Shown: positions 15,304 to 22,550, counted from the first letter of the stretch. The stretch: 31,299 nucleotides of DNA from DATCZB01 sp035513215 (GCA_035513215.1 DATKCK010000011.1:1-31299), one strand, 5' to 3'. Numbers and translations: made by a program. Notes: generated by a model from the sequence alone, not told the origin.

Positions 15304-16130
15304 CCGGCGGCCGGGGCCGGCGGCTCGGCGCCGCGATCCTCCTCGGCTTGGGCTTAAGCACGATGCTCTACGCGCAGCTACCGTTTCGCGAGTATCCGGG
15401 CATGGAACGCGACTCTTTCGGCCGGCCGGCGGACTGGCAGGAACCCGGCGAGTTCGTCGTCGGCCGGCTGATGTATCCGCCGCGCTCGGGCGATCGAATG
15501 TTCGGCGGCGGCAACTGGGAGCACGGCGGCACGAGCTGGACCGTCGATTATCCGCGCGGCGACCGCACGTTCGCGAATCTGCTCGAGCGGCTGACCGTCA
15601 TCGACGTTCGCTCGGTCGAGCAGCCGGTCAACCTCAACGATGGCGACGACGTCTTCAACTGGCCGTTTCTGCTGGTCGGCATGCCCGGTAGCTGGGATCT
15701 GACCGATGCGCAGGCCCTGAAGCTTCGCGAGTATCTTCTGCGCGGCGGCTTTCTGATGGCGGACAGTTTTTTCGGCACCTACGAATGGGAAGGCTTCATG
15801 GAATCGATGCGCCGGGTCTTCCCCGATCGTCCGGTCGTCGAGCTGCCCGACGATCATGCGCTGTTCAGCGTGGTCTACGATTTCAGCGAGAGGAAGCAGA
15901 TCCGTAACTGGCGCACGCTCGATTGCTGCGGGGGTTATCGCGACGACGGGTCCGAGCCGCTCTGGCGCGGCGTTGTCGACGACGACGGGCGAATCATGGT
16001 CGCGATGTCGTTCAACAACGACATGGGCGACTCCTGGCAGCACGCCGACGATCCGAGCTATCCGCAGGAGGACTCCTACATGGGCTTGAGGCTCGGCGTC
16101 AATTATGTCGTCTACACGATGACGCACTGA
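15300..16130 (+). CDS. Exported DUF4159 protein
   Basis: About 276 residues, start GTG overlapping the kinase stop (GTGA). N-terminal signal-like helix: RRLGAAILLGLGLSTMLYAQ. The rest matches DUF4159: FVVGRLMYPPRSGD, WTVDYPRGDRTFANLLERLT, NWPFLLVGMPGSWDL, then LREYLLRGGFLMADSFFGTY and HALFSVVYDF. This region has the look of a glutamine-amidotransferase/ThuA-like fold (Gly-Gly-Phe turn at the end of a strand), but I see no nucleophilic cysteine in that position; the two Cys (DCCGG) lie later. DUF4159 is often found with MoxR/DUF58 genes; such a cluster is about 10 kb away here. Substrate unknown. Confidence 0.85.
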   Translation: MTGGRGRRLGAAILLGLGLSTMLYAQLPFREYPGMERDSFGRPADWQEPGEFVVGRLMYPPRSGDRMFGGGNWEHGGTSWTVDYPRGDRTFANLLERLTVIDVRSVEQPVNLNDGDDVFNWPFLLVGMPGSWDLTDAQALKLREYLLRGGFLMADSFFGTYEWEGFMESMRRVFPDRPVVELPDDHALFSVVYDFSERKQIRNWRTLDCCGGYRDDGSEPLWRGVVDDDGRIMVAMSFNNDMGDSWQHADDPSYPQEDSYMGLRLGVNYVVYTMTH

Positions 16131-16143
16131 GATCGATCGCGTC

Positions 16144-17004
16144 ATGCGCAAGGCGTTCATTGCATCGACAATTCTCTGCCTGCTGCCCCTTCAGGCGAGC
16201 CTCGGCCAGATCGCGGCGCCGAATGACGCTCGTGTCTCGATGGGGCATCTGCACTATTTCGTCGCCGACGTCGACGCCAACCGCGACTTCTGGGTCAGGC
16301 TCGGCGGAACGGCCGTCCCGTTCGCGGCCGGAGAGATCGTAAGGCTGCCCGGCGTCCTGATCCTGATCAGCGAGCACGGTGCCGATTCCGAAACGAGCTC
16401 GGAATCGGAGGCGTCGCTGCTCGACCATGTCGCTTTCCGAGTCGAGTCGCTCGAAGCACTCGCGTCGCGGGGCTTCGAGCTCGAGCTGCTCGAAGCGTTT
16501 CCCGGCATCGCCTCGATCTATACGCCGGACGGCGATCGTGTCGAGCTCTTCGAGGAGGGCACGGCGACGAACGTCGGATTCGAGGCTGAGCCCGGTTTCG
16601 AGAATCCGGTTGCGGGTCGGCACAACCGGCCGCTGGTCGGGTCGATCGACTCGCATCACCTGCATTTCTATCTGCCCGAGGACCAGGTGCTCGCGGCGCG
16701 CGGTTGGTATGTCGAGCATTTCGGTGCCGTTCCCGGCATGCGCTGGCGTTACGATGCGGCCGATCTGCCCGGCATGAATCTCAACTTCTCGACGGGGTCG
16801 GCACGCGCGCCGACGAGCGGGCAATCGCTCGATCACATCGGCTTCGAGATCGAGAACCTCGAGGCGTTCTGCCGCGAGCTCGAAGCTGTGGGCGTCGCTT
16901 TCGACAGCCCGTACCGGCGCGTCAGTCCGACCTTCGCGTTTGCGATTCTGACCGATCCCTGGGGTACGACGCTCGAGCTGACGGAAGGGCTGACGGAGTT
17001 CTAA
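16144..17004 (+). CDS. Exported two-domain VOC (glyoxalase/dioxygenase fold) protein
   Basis: About 286 residues with a signal peptide (MRKAFIASTILCLLPLQASL, then GQ). Two vicinal-oxygen-chelate units. Unit 1, about 34-138: GHLHYFV (His35/37), DHVAFRV (His95), DRVELFE (Glu134). Unit 2, about 171-282: HHLHFYL (His171-174), DHIGFEI (His231), TTLELTEG (Glu278). Both units therefore keep the His/His/Glu metal-ligand pattern, so at least one divalent-metal site is likely. Most VOC enzymes are cytoplasmic; an exported one linked to a CotH kinase and a DUF4159 protein is unusual. Reaction (lyase, dioxygenase or resistance type) cannot be told from sequence. It lies 13 bases after the DUF4159 gene. 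Confidence 0.88.
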   Translation: MRKAFIASTILCLLPLQASLGQIAAPNDARVSMGHLHYFVADVDANRDFWVRLGGTAVPFAAGEIVRLPGVLILISEHGADSETSSESEASLLDHVAFRVESLEALASRGFELELLEAFPGIASIYTPDGDRVELFEEGTATNVGFEAEPGFENPVAGRHNRPLVGSIDSHHLHFYLPEDQVLAARGWYVEHFGAVPGMRWRYDAADLPGMNLNFSTGSARAPTSGQSLDHIGFEIENLEAFCRELEAVGVAFDSPYRRVSPTFAFAILTDPWGTTLELTEGLTEF

Positions 17005-17049
17005 CGGAGCTCTAGTCCCGGGTGTTTCGGTCCGGCCGATCAGCGTTCT

Positions 17050-18711
17050 TCAGTGCAGCTTCTCGCGTAGCTGCCTCCAGCGCCACCACAGAAACGCCGT
17101 TTGCGCGATCAGAAAGACCATGCCTGTCCAGGCGCCGATTCTGAGCGCCGCGATCTCCGAGCCCGGATTGAACGGCGACACATGCCCCGAAGGCAGCATC
17201 CCGCTCATGACGATGGTGGCAAGCGGCGACAGCGAGGCGATCACGGTTTGCAGCGGTGTCAAATCCTGGATCGCGGCTGAGGCGACGATCGCCACGAGTA
17301 TCGGCAAGAGCCAGACGAGCAGCACCGTCAGCACGGTGCCGCGTTGCTGTAGCACCTGCAACAGCATGAACGAGTAGACGAGCACGAGACCGAAAACCAG
17401 GGGCAGGCGCCACTGCGGGAATCCCGTGCCTTCGAGAAACGACATGTAACCGGCATCCGACATCGTGCCGTAGAGGACGAAGTAGCCGACCAGAGCGAAA
17501 GCGACGAAGAGCATCATGAATGGCAGATTCGCGGAATCGTCGTCCCAGGGCCGGGCCGCGGCGCGATCGAGCTTGTTCGCCCGCCGCACGCCGCGGACGT
17601 AGTCGTGATGCGTGGGTACGACGTTGGCATAGAGGAAGAGGCACAACAGCCACACGGCCATCGTGTAGACCATCGGCAGGCCGATCGCCAGCACGTCGGA
17701 CAGTTGGTCGATGTCCCGCGAGCCGAAAAGCATGAAGGGCAGGGACTCCCTGGTGATGACGGTCCATAGGTTGCCGGTCGCGAGCACGATGAACACGCCC
17801 AGAATGCCGAGCGCATAGGGCTTGCTCAGCGAGTGCTTCGTCTCCTTCTGCCAGCGCCTGACAGCCATGGTTGCCAACGTGACGATCAGAGCGGACTGAA
17901 GCAGCAGCGTGAACCAGAACGGGGACAGCGTCCACTCGAAGAACGGCACCGGATCGCCGAAAGACAAGAACGCCATATCGTTTTCGTTGAAGGGCGTCGC
18001 GCTGGTCTGCGGCGGCGGCGGCACGAATTGCTGCATATTCATCAGCGGCGCGACCTCCTGCCCGATCACCGGAAAGATGGACAGGTACTGAAGGAACCTC
18101 AGACCGAGCTGAGAGGCCAGCGTCGGCAGGATCAGGTTCAGGAAAGCCACCGAAAAGATCGACAGCAGATAGCCCCAGATCCAGCGCTTCATGACCATGC
18201 CGACAGCCACGGCCGTCATGTGGTAGAAAATCGCGCAGACGAAAAAGACGAGATAAACGCTGAAGACCGTGCCGAGCGGAATGTTGCCCTTGACGACGAC
18301 GAACGCCAGATGCGGGAGCGTCAGCGCGAACATCGTGTACTCGAGAATGGGCAAGCCGAACAAGTAGCCTACGACGTTGCGCAGCGGCGTCACCGGCGTC
18401 AGCCGCTGATAGTCGAGCGTCTGATCGAGCTTGTCCTGGACGAGGCCGGAGGCCGTGCGGCCCGTGCCCTTGAGCAGCACGATCAGGCCCTGGATCACGA
18501 GCAAGGGCATCCATAGCGTGCGCGCGGCGAATTCGCCGGGAATCTGCGCGAAGTTCGTCTGGCTCAGGTAAGTGATAGAGACGACGAAGGTCGTGATGAT
18601 CAGTGTCGCGAGATACCAGAAGATCGCCTTCCTGGTGCGAAGCTGGCTGCGTCGAAACCGGTGAAATACCGGGTTGTCCCGGAGATTGAGGAGTTGGGCC
18701 GCGGATTGCAT
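17050..18711 (-). CDS. ABC-2 type exporter, membrane subunit
   Basis: About 553 residues, with roughly twelve hydrophobic helices by eye, e.g. AIFWYLATLIITTFVVSITY, TVFSVYLVFFVCAIFYHMTA, PMVYTMAVWLLCLFLYANVV and VLTVLLVWLLPILVAIVASA. It reads as a full-length double-size ABC-2 permease. A proline-rich loop lies mid-protein (QQFVPPPPQTSATPFNEND). The gene follows its ATPase by 5 bases and starts with ATG. The two gene products probably form an exporter of unknown substrate; the direction is inferred from the absence of any binding protein. Convergent with the VOC gene, 45 bases apart. Confidence 0.9.
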   Translation of the reverse strand: MQSAAQLLNLRDNPVFHRFRRSQLRTRKAIFWYLATLIITTFVVSITYLSQTNFAQIPGEFAARTLWMPLLVIQGLIVLLKGTGRTASGLVQDKLDQTLDYQRLTPVTPLRNVVGYLFGLPILEYTMFALTLPHLAFVVVKGNIPLGTVFSVYLVFFVCAIFYHMTAVAVGMVMKRWIWGYLLSIFSVAFLNLILPTLASQLGLRFLQYLSIFPVIGQEVAPLMNMQQFVPPPPQTSATPFNENDMAFLSFGDPVPFFEWTLSPFWFTLLLQSALIVTLATMAVRRWQKETKHSLSKPYALGILGVFIVLATGNLWTVITRESLPFMLFGSRDIDQLSDVLAIGLPMVYTMAVWLLCLFLYANVVPTHHDYVRGVRRANKLDRAAARPWDDDSANLPFMMLFVAFALVGYFVLYGTMSDAGYMSFLEGTGFPQWRLPLVFGLVLVYSFMLLQVLQQRGTVLTVLLVWLLPILVAIVASAAIQDLTPLQTVIASLSPLATIVMSGMLPSGHVSPFNPGSEIAALRIGAWTGMVFLIAQTAFLWWRWRQLREKLH

Positions 18712-18717
18712 CGGTTT

Positions 18718-19656
18718 TTACTCGCTCTCGATCAGCGACATCAGCACGGACTCGATTCCGCTCTCGCGGATCGAGAATGAAACGAGACGGAAGTTCTCGC
18801 GAACCAGTACTCGGAGCAATTCCGACTGGTCGTTCTTGTCGCCACGGAAGCGGAAACTGATCCTCGAGCCCTCGACGCTGATCTCGTCGATGCGGTCATC
18901 GCTCTCGAGCCGCGTCTGCGCCGACTCCACGGCTTCGATGAGCTCGATCCTGATGATTGCCGTCTCCGCCTGAATCGACTCGAGCGTGCTCGCCATCGAG
19001 CCCGAACGCAGCAGCTTGCCGTTGTGCATGATGCCGACCGAGGTGCACATGTCGGACAGCTCGCTGAGAATGTGAGAGGAGACGACGATGCTCGCGCCGC
19101 GCGCGGCGAGCTCCTGGAGGATCAGACGCATGTCGCGGCGGGCGATGGGGTCCATCCCGCTCGCGGGCTCGTCGAGCAGCAGAAGCTTCGGGTCGTGCAG
19201 CAGAGTCTTGGCGAGCACGACGCGCTGGGTCATGCCGCGCGACAGCGCCTTGCCGAAGACGTCGCGCTTGTCCGCGAGCTTGACCCGGCCGAGGCACCAG
19301 TCCACCCGGTCGCGTTTCTCGCTGCCGTGATAGCCGTAGCTGTGCGCGTAGAGATCGAGAAACTCCCAGACCTTGAGGTCGGGTATGACCGGCGCGAGAT
19401 CCGGCATGTAACCGAGCTTCTCGAGCGCGGCTTCCGGCTCCTCGAACAGATCGTGGCCGAGAATGCGGACCTCGCCGTAGGTCGGCTCGAGCAGGTTGGC
19501 GAGGACGCGGATCGTCGAGGTCTTGCCGGCGCCGTTCGGCCCGACGAGGCCGAAGATCTCGCCGGGCCCGAGCGTCAGACTCAGGTCCTCGACGGCCGTG
19601 AAGTCGCCATAATCGACGCGGAGATTGTCGATCGTAAGTGCCGGCGCGTGTTCCAC
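18718..19656 (-). CDS. ABC transporter ATPase (exporter type)
   Basis: About 312 residues. Walker A GPNGAGKTST (39-48), Q-loop region near GYMPDLAPV, signature LSRGMTQRVVLAKTLL (from about 139), Walker B LLLLDEPASGMDP (158-170) and switch His in SSHILSEL (195). The C-terminal 90 residues form an extra domain common in CcmA-type exporters. The start is GTG at 19656; no better upstream start is present. First gene of a two-gene minus operon facing away from the ECF sigma gene. A divergent ECF-type promoter (TGTAAC, 17 bases, CGTC) lies about 50 bases upstream, which would put it under the neighbouring sigma factor. Confidence 0.95.
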   Translation of the reverse strand: MEHAPALTIDNLRVDYGDFTAVEDLSLTLGPGEIFGLVGPNGAGKTSTIRVLANLLEPTYGEVRILGHDLFEEPEAALEKLGYMPDLAPVIPDLKVWEFLDLYAHSYGYHGSEKRDRVDWCLGRVKLADKRDVFGKALSRGMTQRVVLAKTLLHDPKLLLLDEPASGMDPIARRDMRLILQELAARGASIVVSSHILSELSDMCTSVGIMHNGKLLRSGSMASTLESIQAETAIIRIELIEAVESAQTRLESDDRIDEISVEGSRISFRFRGDKNDQSELLRVLVRENFRLVSFSIRESGIESVLMSLIESE

Positions 19657-19715
19657 CGCGGAAAAATCCCGTTTCGGTCCCCCAGGAGGCCACAGTTTGG
19701 CCCAACACCAGTTCA

Positions 19716-19742
19716 GACGCGACTTGCGGGCTTCGAGTTACA
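19716..19742 (-). promoter_or_regulatory. Candidate ECF-type promoter for the ABC operon
   Basis: On the minus strand TGTAAC (19742-19737), a 17-base gap and CGTC (19719-19716). The -35 carries the AAC core common to ECF promoters, and the pair resembles known ECF consensus such as B. subtilis SigX (TGTAAC-N17-CGAC). It would start transcription about 50 bases before the ATPase gene. Confidence 0.5.
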
Positions 19743-19753
19743 GGGTCTGTAAC
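19737..19753. repeat. Perfect dyad joining two divergent promoters
   Basis: GTTACAGGGTCTGTAAC: 7-base perfect arms around GGT. Each arm, read outward, is TGTAAC, so it supplies a -35 element in both directions. It could equally be an operator for a dimeric regulator. Confidence 0.7.
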
Positions 19754-19773
19754 CATTCTAAAATAGGCACGTC
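19748..19773 (+). promoter_or_regulatory. Candidate ECF-type promoter for the sigma factor operon
   Basis: TGTAAC (19748-19753), a 16-base gap and CGTC (19770-19773). Transcription would begin near 19780, at the ATG at 19782 or leaving about 70 bases of leader if the ATG at 19851 is used. A sigma-70-like TAAAAT (19759-19764) also lies in the gap, so a housekeeping promoter may overlap. Confidence 0.5.
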
Positions 19774-19781
19774 ACAATGGC

Positions 19782-20366
19782 ATGGTCATACCGCAGGCTC
19801 GGCCGGTGCGCGATACGGAAGCCATACAAGAGACAGGATCGGAATCGGAAATGCCCCCAGCCGACGGCCCGAGCCAGTCAGCCTGGCGCTTCCGTCTGGC
19901 AATGCTGCAGCATCACCGGACCGTCTTTCAGGTCTGCTACAGCCTGCTCGGCGACGCCCACGAGGCCGAGGACGTCACGCAGGAAGCCTTTCTGCGCTAC
20001 TGGCAGCTATCGAGCGAGGTTCGCGGCGCCAAGGCCTGGCTGATCACGGTCGCGCGCAACAAGTGTTTCGATCGGCTGAGAGCCGGCAAACGTCTCGTCG
20101 ACGTCGAGCCCGAGTTTTTCGAGCAGCAGGCCGAGGAGCGCGATCCCGAGTGGCACGCGAATCAAGCCGAAACGTCGTCTCGCCTCAGAGCGCTGATCGA
20201 CGAGCTGCCAGAACCTCAAAAGAGCCTCATTGTCCTATTCGATATCCAGGGCATGACCGGCGCGGAATGCGCCGAGATCCTTGGCCTGAACATCAATCAA
20301 GTTAAAGTCTATTTGCATCGCGCGCGCAGGCGCTTGCGCCTCGCGCTGGAGGAGTGTCGTGACTGA
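19782..20366 (+). CDS. ECF sigma factor (RpoE-like)
   Basis: About 194 residues. Region 2 at about 45-105: CYSLLGDAHEAEDVTQEAFL, AWLITVARNKCFDRLR. Region 4 at about 131-190: ALIDELPEPQKSLIVLFDIQ, then MTGAECAEILGLNINQVKVY and LHRARRRLR. There is no region 1.1 or 3, as expected for ECF factors. It should recruit RNA polymerase to a small stress regulon. The first ATG (19782) is given; ATG at 19851 (MPPADG) is a reasonable alternative that would trim 23 residues of no evident function. It overlaps the next gene by 8 bases. Promoter elements upstream suggest autoregulation. Confidence 0.93.
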   Translation: MVIPQARPVRDTEAIQETGSESEMPPADGPSQSAWRFRLAMLQHHRTVFQVCYSLLGDAHEAEDVTQEAFLRYWQLSSEVRGAKAWLITVARNKCFDRLRAGKRLVDVEPEFFEQQAEERDPEWHANQAETSSRLRALIDELPEPQKSLIVLFDIQGMTGAECAEILGLNINQVKVYLHRARRRLRLALEECRD

Positions 20367-20898
20367 ACTGGACCGAACCTGGGCTGAAACCCAGATCGAA
20401 GCCATGGCCGATGGCAGCCTGTCGGCCGGGGCCAGGCGCCGGATGCTGGCCGCGATGGACCGCGATCCCGCGCTGGCCGCGCGCGTCGAGCAGGCAAGGG
20501 CGCTCAGCCGGGCGCTCAGAGGGCTTGCCGCCGTGCCCGTGCCGCGCGGGCTCTGGTGGCGCCTCTGGCGGATTCCGACGGCCGATCGTCCGCGCCGCAA
20601 TGGAATCGAGGGCATGTGGGTGCCGACCGCCGGCATATTCGCGACCGCCGTCGTCGCGGCGCTCGGTATCAACGTATTTCTTGGGACTCGAGGCCCGACG
20701 GCCGAGGAAGAGGCGCAAGCGGCTGCCGTTCGGGATTTCACGGTCGCGATGGCCTACTTGCAGAAGAGCGTGTTGATGGCAAACAACGAAATCAACGTGG
20801 CAGTCGGCTCCGGCGTCCTCGATGTGCTCGCGATGAGCGGCGGCATGCTGGAACGCACGGAGATCGACGGTTCTAATGGAGAGCAGGACAATGATTAG
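20359..20898 (+). CDS. Candidate membrane anti-sigma factor
   Basis: About 179 residues, GTG start with GGAGG just upstream, overlapping the sigma gene end by 8 bases. N-terminal cytoplasmic part about 1-85, helical (LSAGARRRMLAAMDRDPALA, then ARVEQARALSRALRGLA), one membrane helix at about 87-108 (MWVPTAGIFATAVVAALGIN), then a periplasmic tail of about 70 residues. Topology and position are those of an anti-sigma factor, which would hold the ECF factor at the membrane until a signal arrives. No HxxxCxxC zinc motif of the ZAS class is present, so the call rests on context. No family recognised with certainty. Confidence 0.65.
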   Translation: MTELDRTWAETQIEAMADGSLSAGARRRMLAAMDRDPALAARVEQARALSRALRGLAAVPVPRGLWWRLWRIPTADRPRRNGIEGMWVPTAGIFATAVVAALGINVFLGTRGPTAEEEAQAAAVRDFTVAMAYLQKSVLMANNEINVAVGSGVLDVLAMSGGMLERTEIDGSNGEQDND

Positions 20899-21436
20899 GA
20901 AGATCGTTTACGGATGTGTGGTATTCGTGATCAGCGGCGCCGCGGCTGCGCAGGGAGCTTTCAATTTCAACGACATTCCGGGTATCGATCAGGAGCCGAC
21001 ACTGGAAGTCAACCTCAACTCCATCGCGATCGGGTTCTTCATAGCGGTGATCCAGGGCGTCGACCCGGAAGGCGCCGAGTTGCTCCGCGGGCTCAGGGGC
21101 ATCCAGCTCCGCGTCTATCAGCATGGCGAAAATGCCCGCCAATTCAATAATTTCATCAATGATGTGACGGAAGAGCTCACGGGTTCGGGCTGGCAGGCCG
21201 TCGTCTCGGCTCAGGACGGGGGCTCCAACGTCAGGATGTATATGCAGATGACCGAGGAGGAAGTCTCGGGCATGACGATCATGGCCTCCGATGGTGCCGA
21301 AGCGATATTCATGAATATCGACGGCACGATCACCGCGGCGGATCTCGGGCGCATCATGGCGCTCCCGCCGGTCAGGGAGGCGCTCGGGGCGTTCCACATG
21401 CCGGCTCCGGTAACGGCCCGCCCGACGGACCAGTAA
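20891..21436 (+). CDS. Exported DUF4252-like protein
   Basis: About 181 residues from the ATG at 20891, which has AGGA five bases upstream; an earlier in-frame ATG (20876) lacks a good site. Signal peptide: MIRKIVYGCVVFVISGAAAA, then QG. The mature protein (FNFNDIPGIDQEPTLEVNLN onwards, with GLRGIQLRVYQHGENARQF and MTIMASDGAEAIFMNIDGTI) fits DUF4252, a small periplasmic or cell-surface family of unknown role often encoded beside ECF sigma genes. It overlaps the anti-sigma gene by 8 bases, so the three genes form one tightly coupled operon. It may sense or be the main output of the stress response; this is inference. Confidence 0.8.
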   Translation: MIRKIVYGCVVFVISGAAAAQGAFNFNDIPGIDQEPTLEVNLNSIAIGFFIAVIQGVDPEGAELLRGLRGIQLRVYQHGENARQFNNFINDVTEELTGSGWQAVVSAQDGGSNVRMYMQMTEEEVSGMTIMASDGAEAIFMNIDGTITAADLGRIMALPPVREALGAFHMPAPVTARPTDQ

Positions 21437-21463
21437 GCGAGCGCGGACCGTTTATGCCAGAAT

Positions 21464-21482
21464 CCTCCGAACGAACCGGAGG
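21464..21482 (+). promoter_or_regulatory. Hairpin that hides the ribosome-binding site of the SDR gene
   Basis: CCTCCG (21464-21469) pairs with CGGAGG (21477-21482) around a 7-base loop AACGAAC; one further U-G pair extends the stem to 7. The Shine-Dalgarno GGAGGG (21478-21483), four bases before the ATG at 21487, is inside the 3' arm. This would reduce translation unless the stem is opened. No T-run follows, so a terminator is unlikely. Confidence 0.45.
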
Positions 21483-21486
21483 GAGC

Positions 21487-22326
21487 ATGAACATCGGGAA
21501 TGCGCGCCGGGTGGCGCGGGCCGGTATCGGCCTCGGACTTCTGACTTCCGCTCTCCTGACACTTTCTCTTGCGCTCGCCGAGACGGTGCTGATCACCGGT
21601 GCCAATTCAGGCATCGGTCTCGAGTTCACCAGGCAGTACGCGGCGCTCGGTTGGACCGTCATCGCGACGCACCGCCGCTCCTCGACTCCCGAGACCCTTG
21701 CAGATGTCTTCGCCGTGCACGACAACGTCCGCGTCGAGCGCATGGACGTCACCAGCGCCGAACACGTCGGGGCGTTGGCCGAGAAGCTCCGCGACGTCCG
21801 GATCGATCTCCTGATCAACAACGCCGGCGTTTACAACGACCGCGGCGAGTGCACCGAGGATGATTGCGCGGGCGACTGGAGCACGCAGAATCTCGGCAAC
21901 CTTCGCTACGGGCTCTTCGACACGATCATGGCCGTCAACGTCCGCGGGCCGTTGATGGTCACCGAGGCCTTCGCCGAGCACGTCGCCGCGAGCGATAGGA
22001 AATTGATCGCTTCGATCAGCTCGACCAACGGCTCCTTGACCGATCCCTACGGCGGAGGCGGCGGCGCCATCTTCTATCGCGCGAGCAAGGCGGCATTGAA
22101 CCGGTCCATGCAGCTCGTGGCCGTGGCGCTTGAGGAGCGGGGGATCACGGTTCTGGTGCTGCATCCGGGCGCGGTCGCGACCGAAAGACAGGCCTATCTC
22201 GCCGATTTTCCGGGCATGATCGATACCGAGACATCCGTCACGGGGATGATCGAGGTCCTCGACAACGTGACCTTCGAGGACCGCGGCCGGTTCATCCAGT
22301 ACGACGGCACGACGGCCCCGTGGTGA
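21487..22326 (+). CDS. Exported or membrane-anchored short-chain dehydrogenase (SDR)
   Basis: About 279 residues. The ATG at 21487 follows a strong GGAGGG; an upstream in-frame ATG (21454) would add 11 residues without a site. N-terminal hydrophobic helix at about 10-31 (ARAGIGLGLLTSALLTLSLA), then directly the NAD(P) motif TGANSGIG (37-44). Also NNAGVYND, catalytic Ser in SISSTNGS and Tyr197/Lys201 in YRASK. All catalytic residues are present, so it should be active. It resembles the CsgA/C-factor-like SDR group. A signal-like helix ahead of a Rossmann fold is unusual because NAD(P) is cytoplasmic; it may be an anchor with the enzyme facing the cytoplasm. Confidence 0.88.
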   Translation: MNIGNARRVARAGIGLGLLTSALLTLSLALAETVLITGANSGIGLEFTRQYAALGWTVIATHRRSSTPETLADVFAVHDNVRVERMDVTSAEHVGALAEKLRDVRIDLLINNAGVYNDRGECTEDDCAGDWSTQNLGNLRYGLFDTIMAVNVRGPLMVTEAFAEHVAASDRKLIASISSTNGSLTDPYGGGGGAIFYRASKAALNRSMQLVAVALEERGITVLVLHPGAVATERQAYLADFPGMIDTETSVTGMIEVLDNVTFEDRGRFIQYDGTTAPW

Positions 22327-22416
22327 GGCCCGGGCGCCGGCGTTCGATCCGGTCGGACTGATGCTCTTTCGATTTGTGCTGGAGTTGTGGGACTAATCGG
22401 ACGAAGTAGGAGAAAT

Positions 22417-22492
22417 TGGCGCTCCCTGGGGGAATCGAACCCCCGTTTCAGCCTTGAGAGGGCCGCGTCCTGGACCGCTAGACGAAGGGAGC
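22417..22492 (-). tRNA. tRNA-Glu, anticodon CTC
   Basis: Read on the minus strand: acceptor GCTCCCT pairs with AGGGAGC, D-arm with GTCTAGCGG, anticodon stem CGGCC/GGCTG with loop CTCTCAA (anticodon CTC, reading GAG), T-arm with GGGTTCGATTCCC, discriminator G and an encoded CCA at 22419-22417. Total 76 bases with CCA. It reads GAG, the more frequent glutamate codon in a GC-rich genome. Confidence 0.97.
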
Positions 22493-22520
22493 GCGTGTGC
22501 TGCGGTTTGGCAGGGGCTGC

Positions 22521-22550
22521 TATCATAGCGGCCTTTACCGCCTTGATAAA
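22521..22550. promoter_or_regulatory. Promoter of tRNA-Glu with a -10 shared with pcnB
   Basis: Minus strand: TTTATC (22550-22545), 17 bases, TATGAT (22527-22522), start near 22515, about 22 bases before the tRNA. The bases after the -10 are GC-rich (AGCAGCCCC), as in stringently controlled stable-RNA promoters. On the plus strand the same bases read TATCAT (22521-22526), a usable -10 for pcnB. Confidence 0.55.

Noticed and set aside
15300..16130. DUF4159 gene as part of the MoxR/DUF58 cluster
   Set aside because: These families often travel together, but here they are about 10 kb apart on opposite strands, so no operon link can be claimed.
22327..22416. A terminator for the SDR gene or the tRNA
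   Set aside because: Short GC palindromes such as CCCGGG only; no stem with a T-run on either strand.
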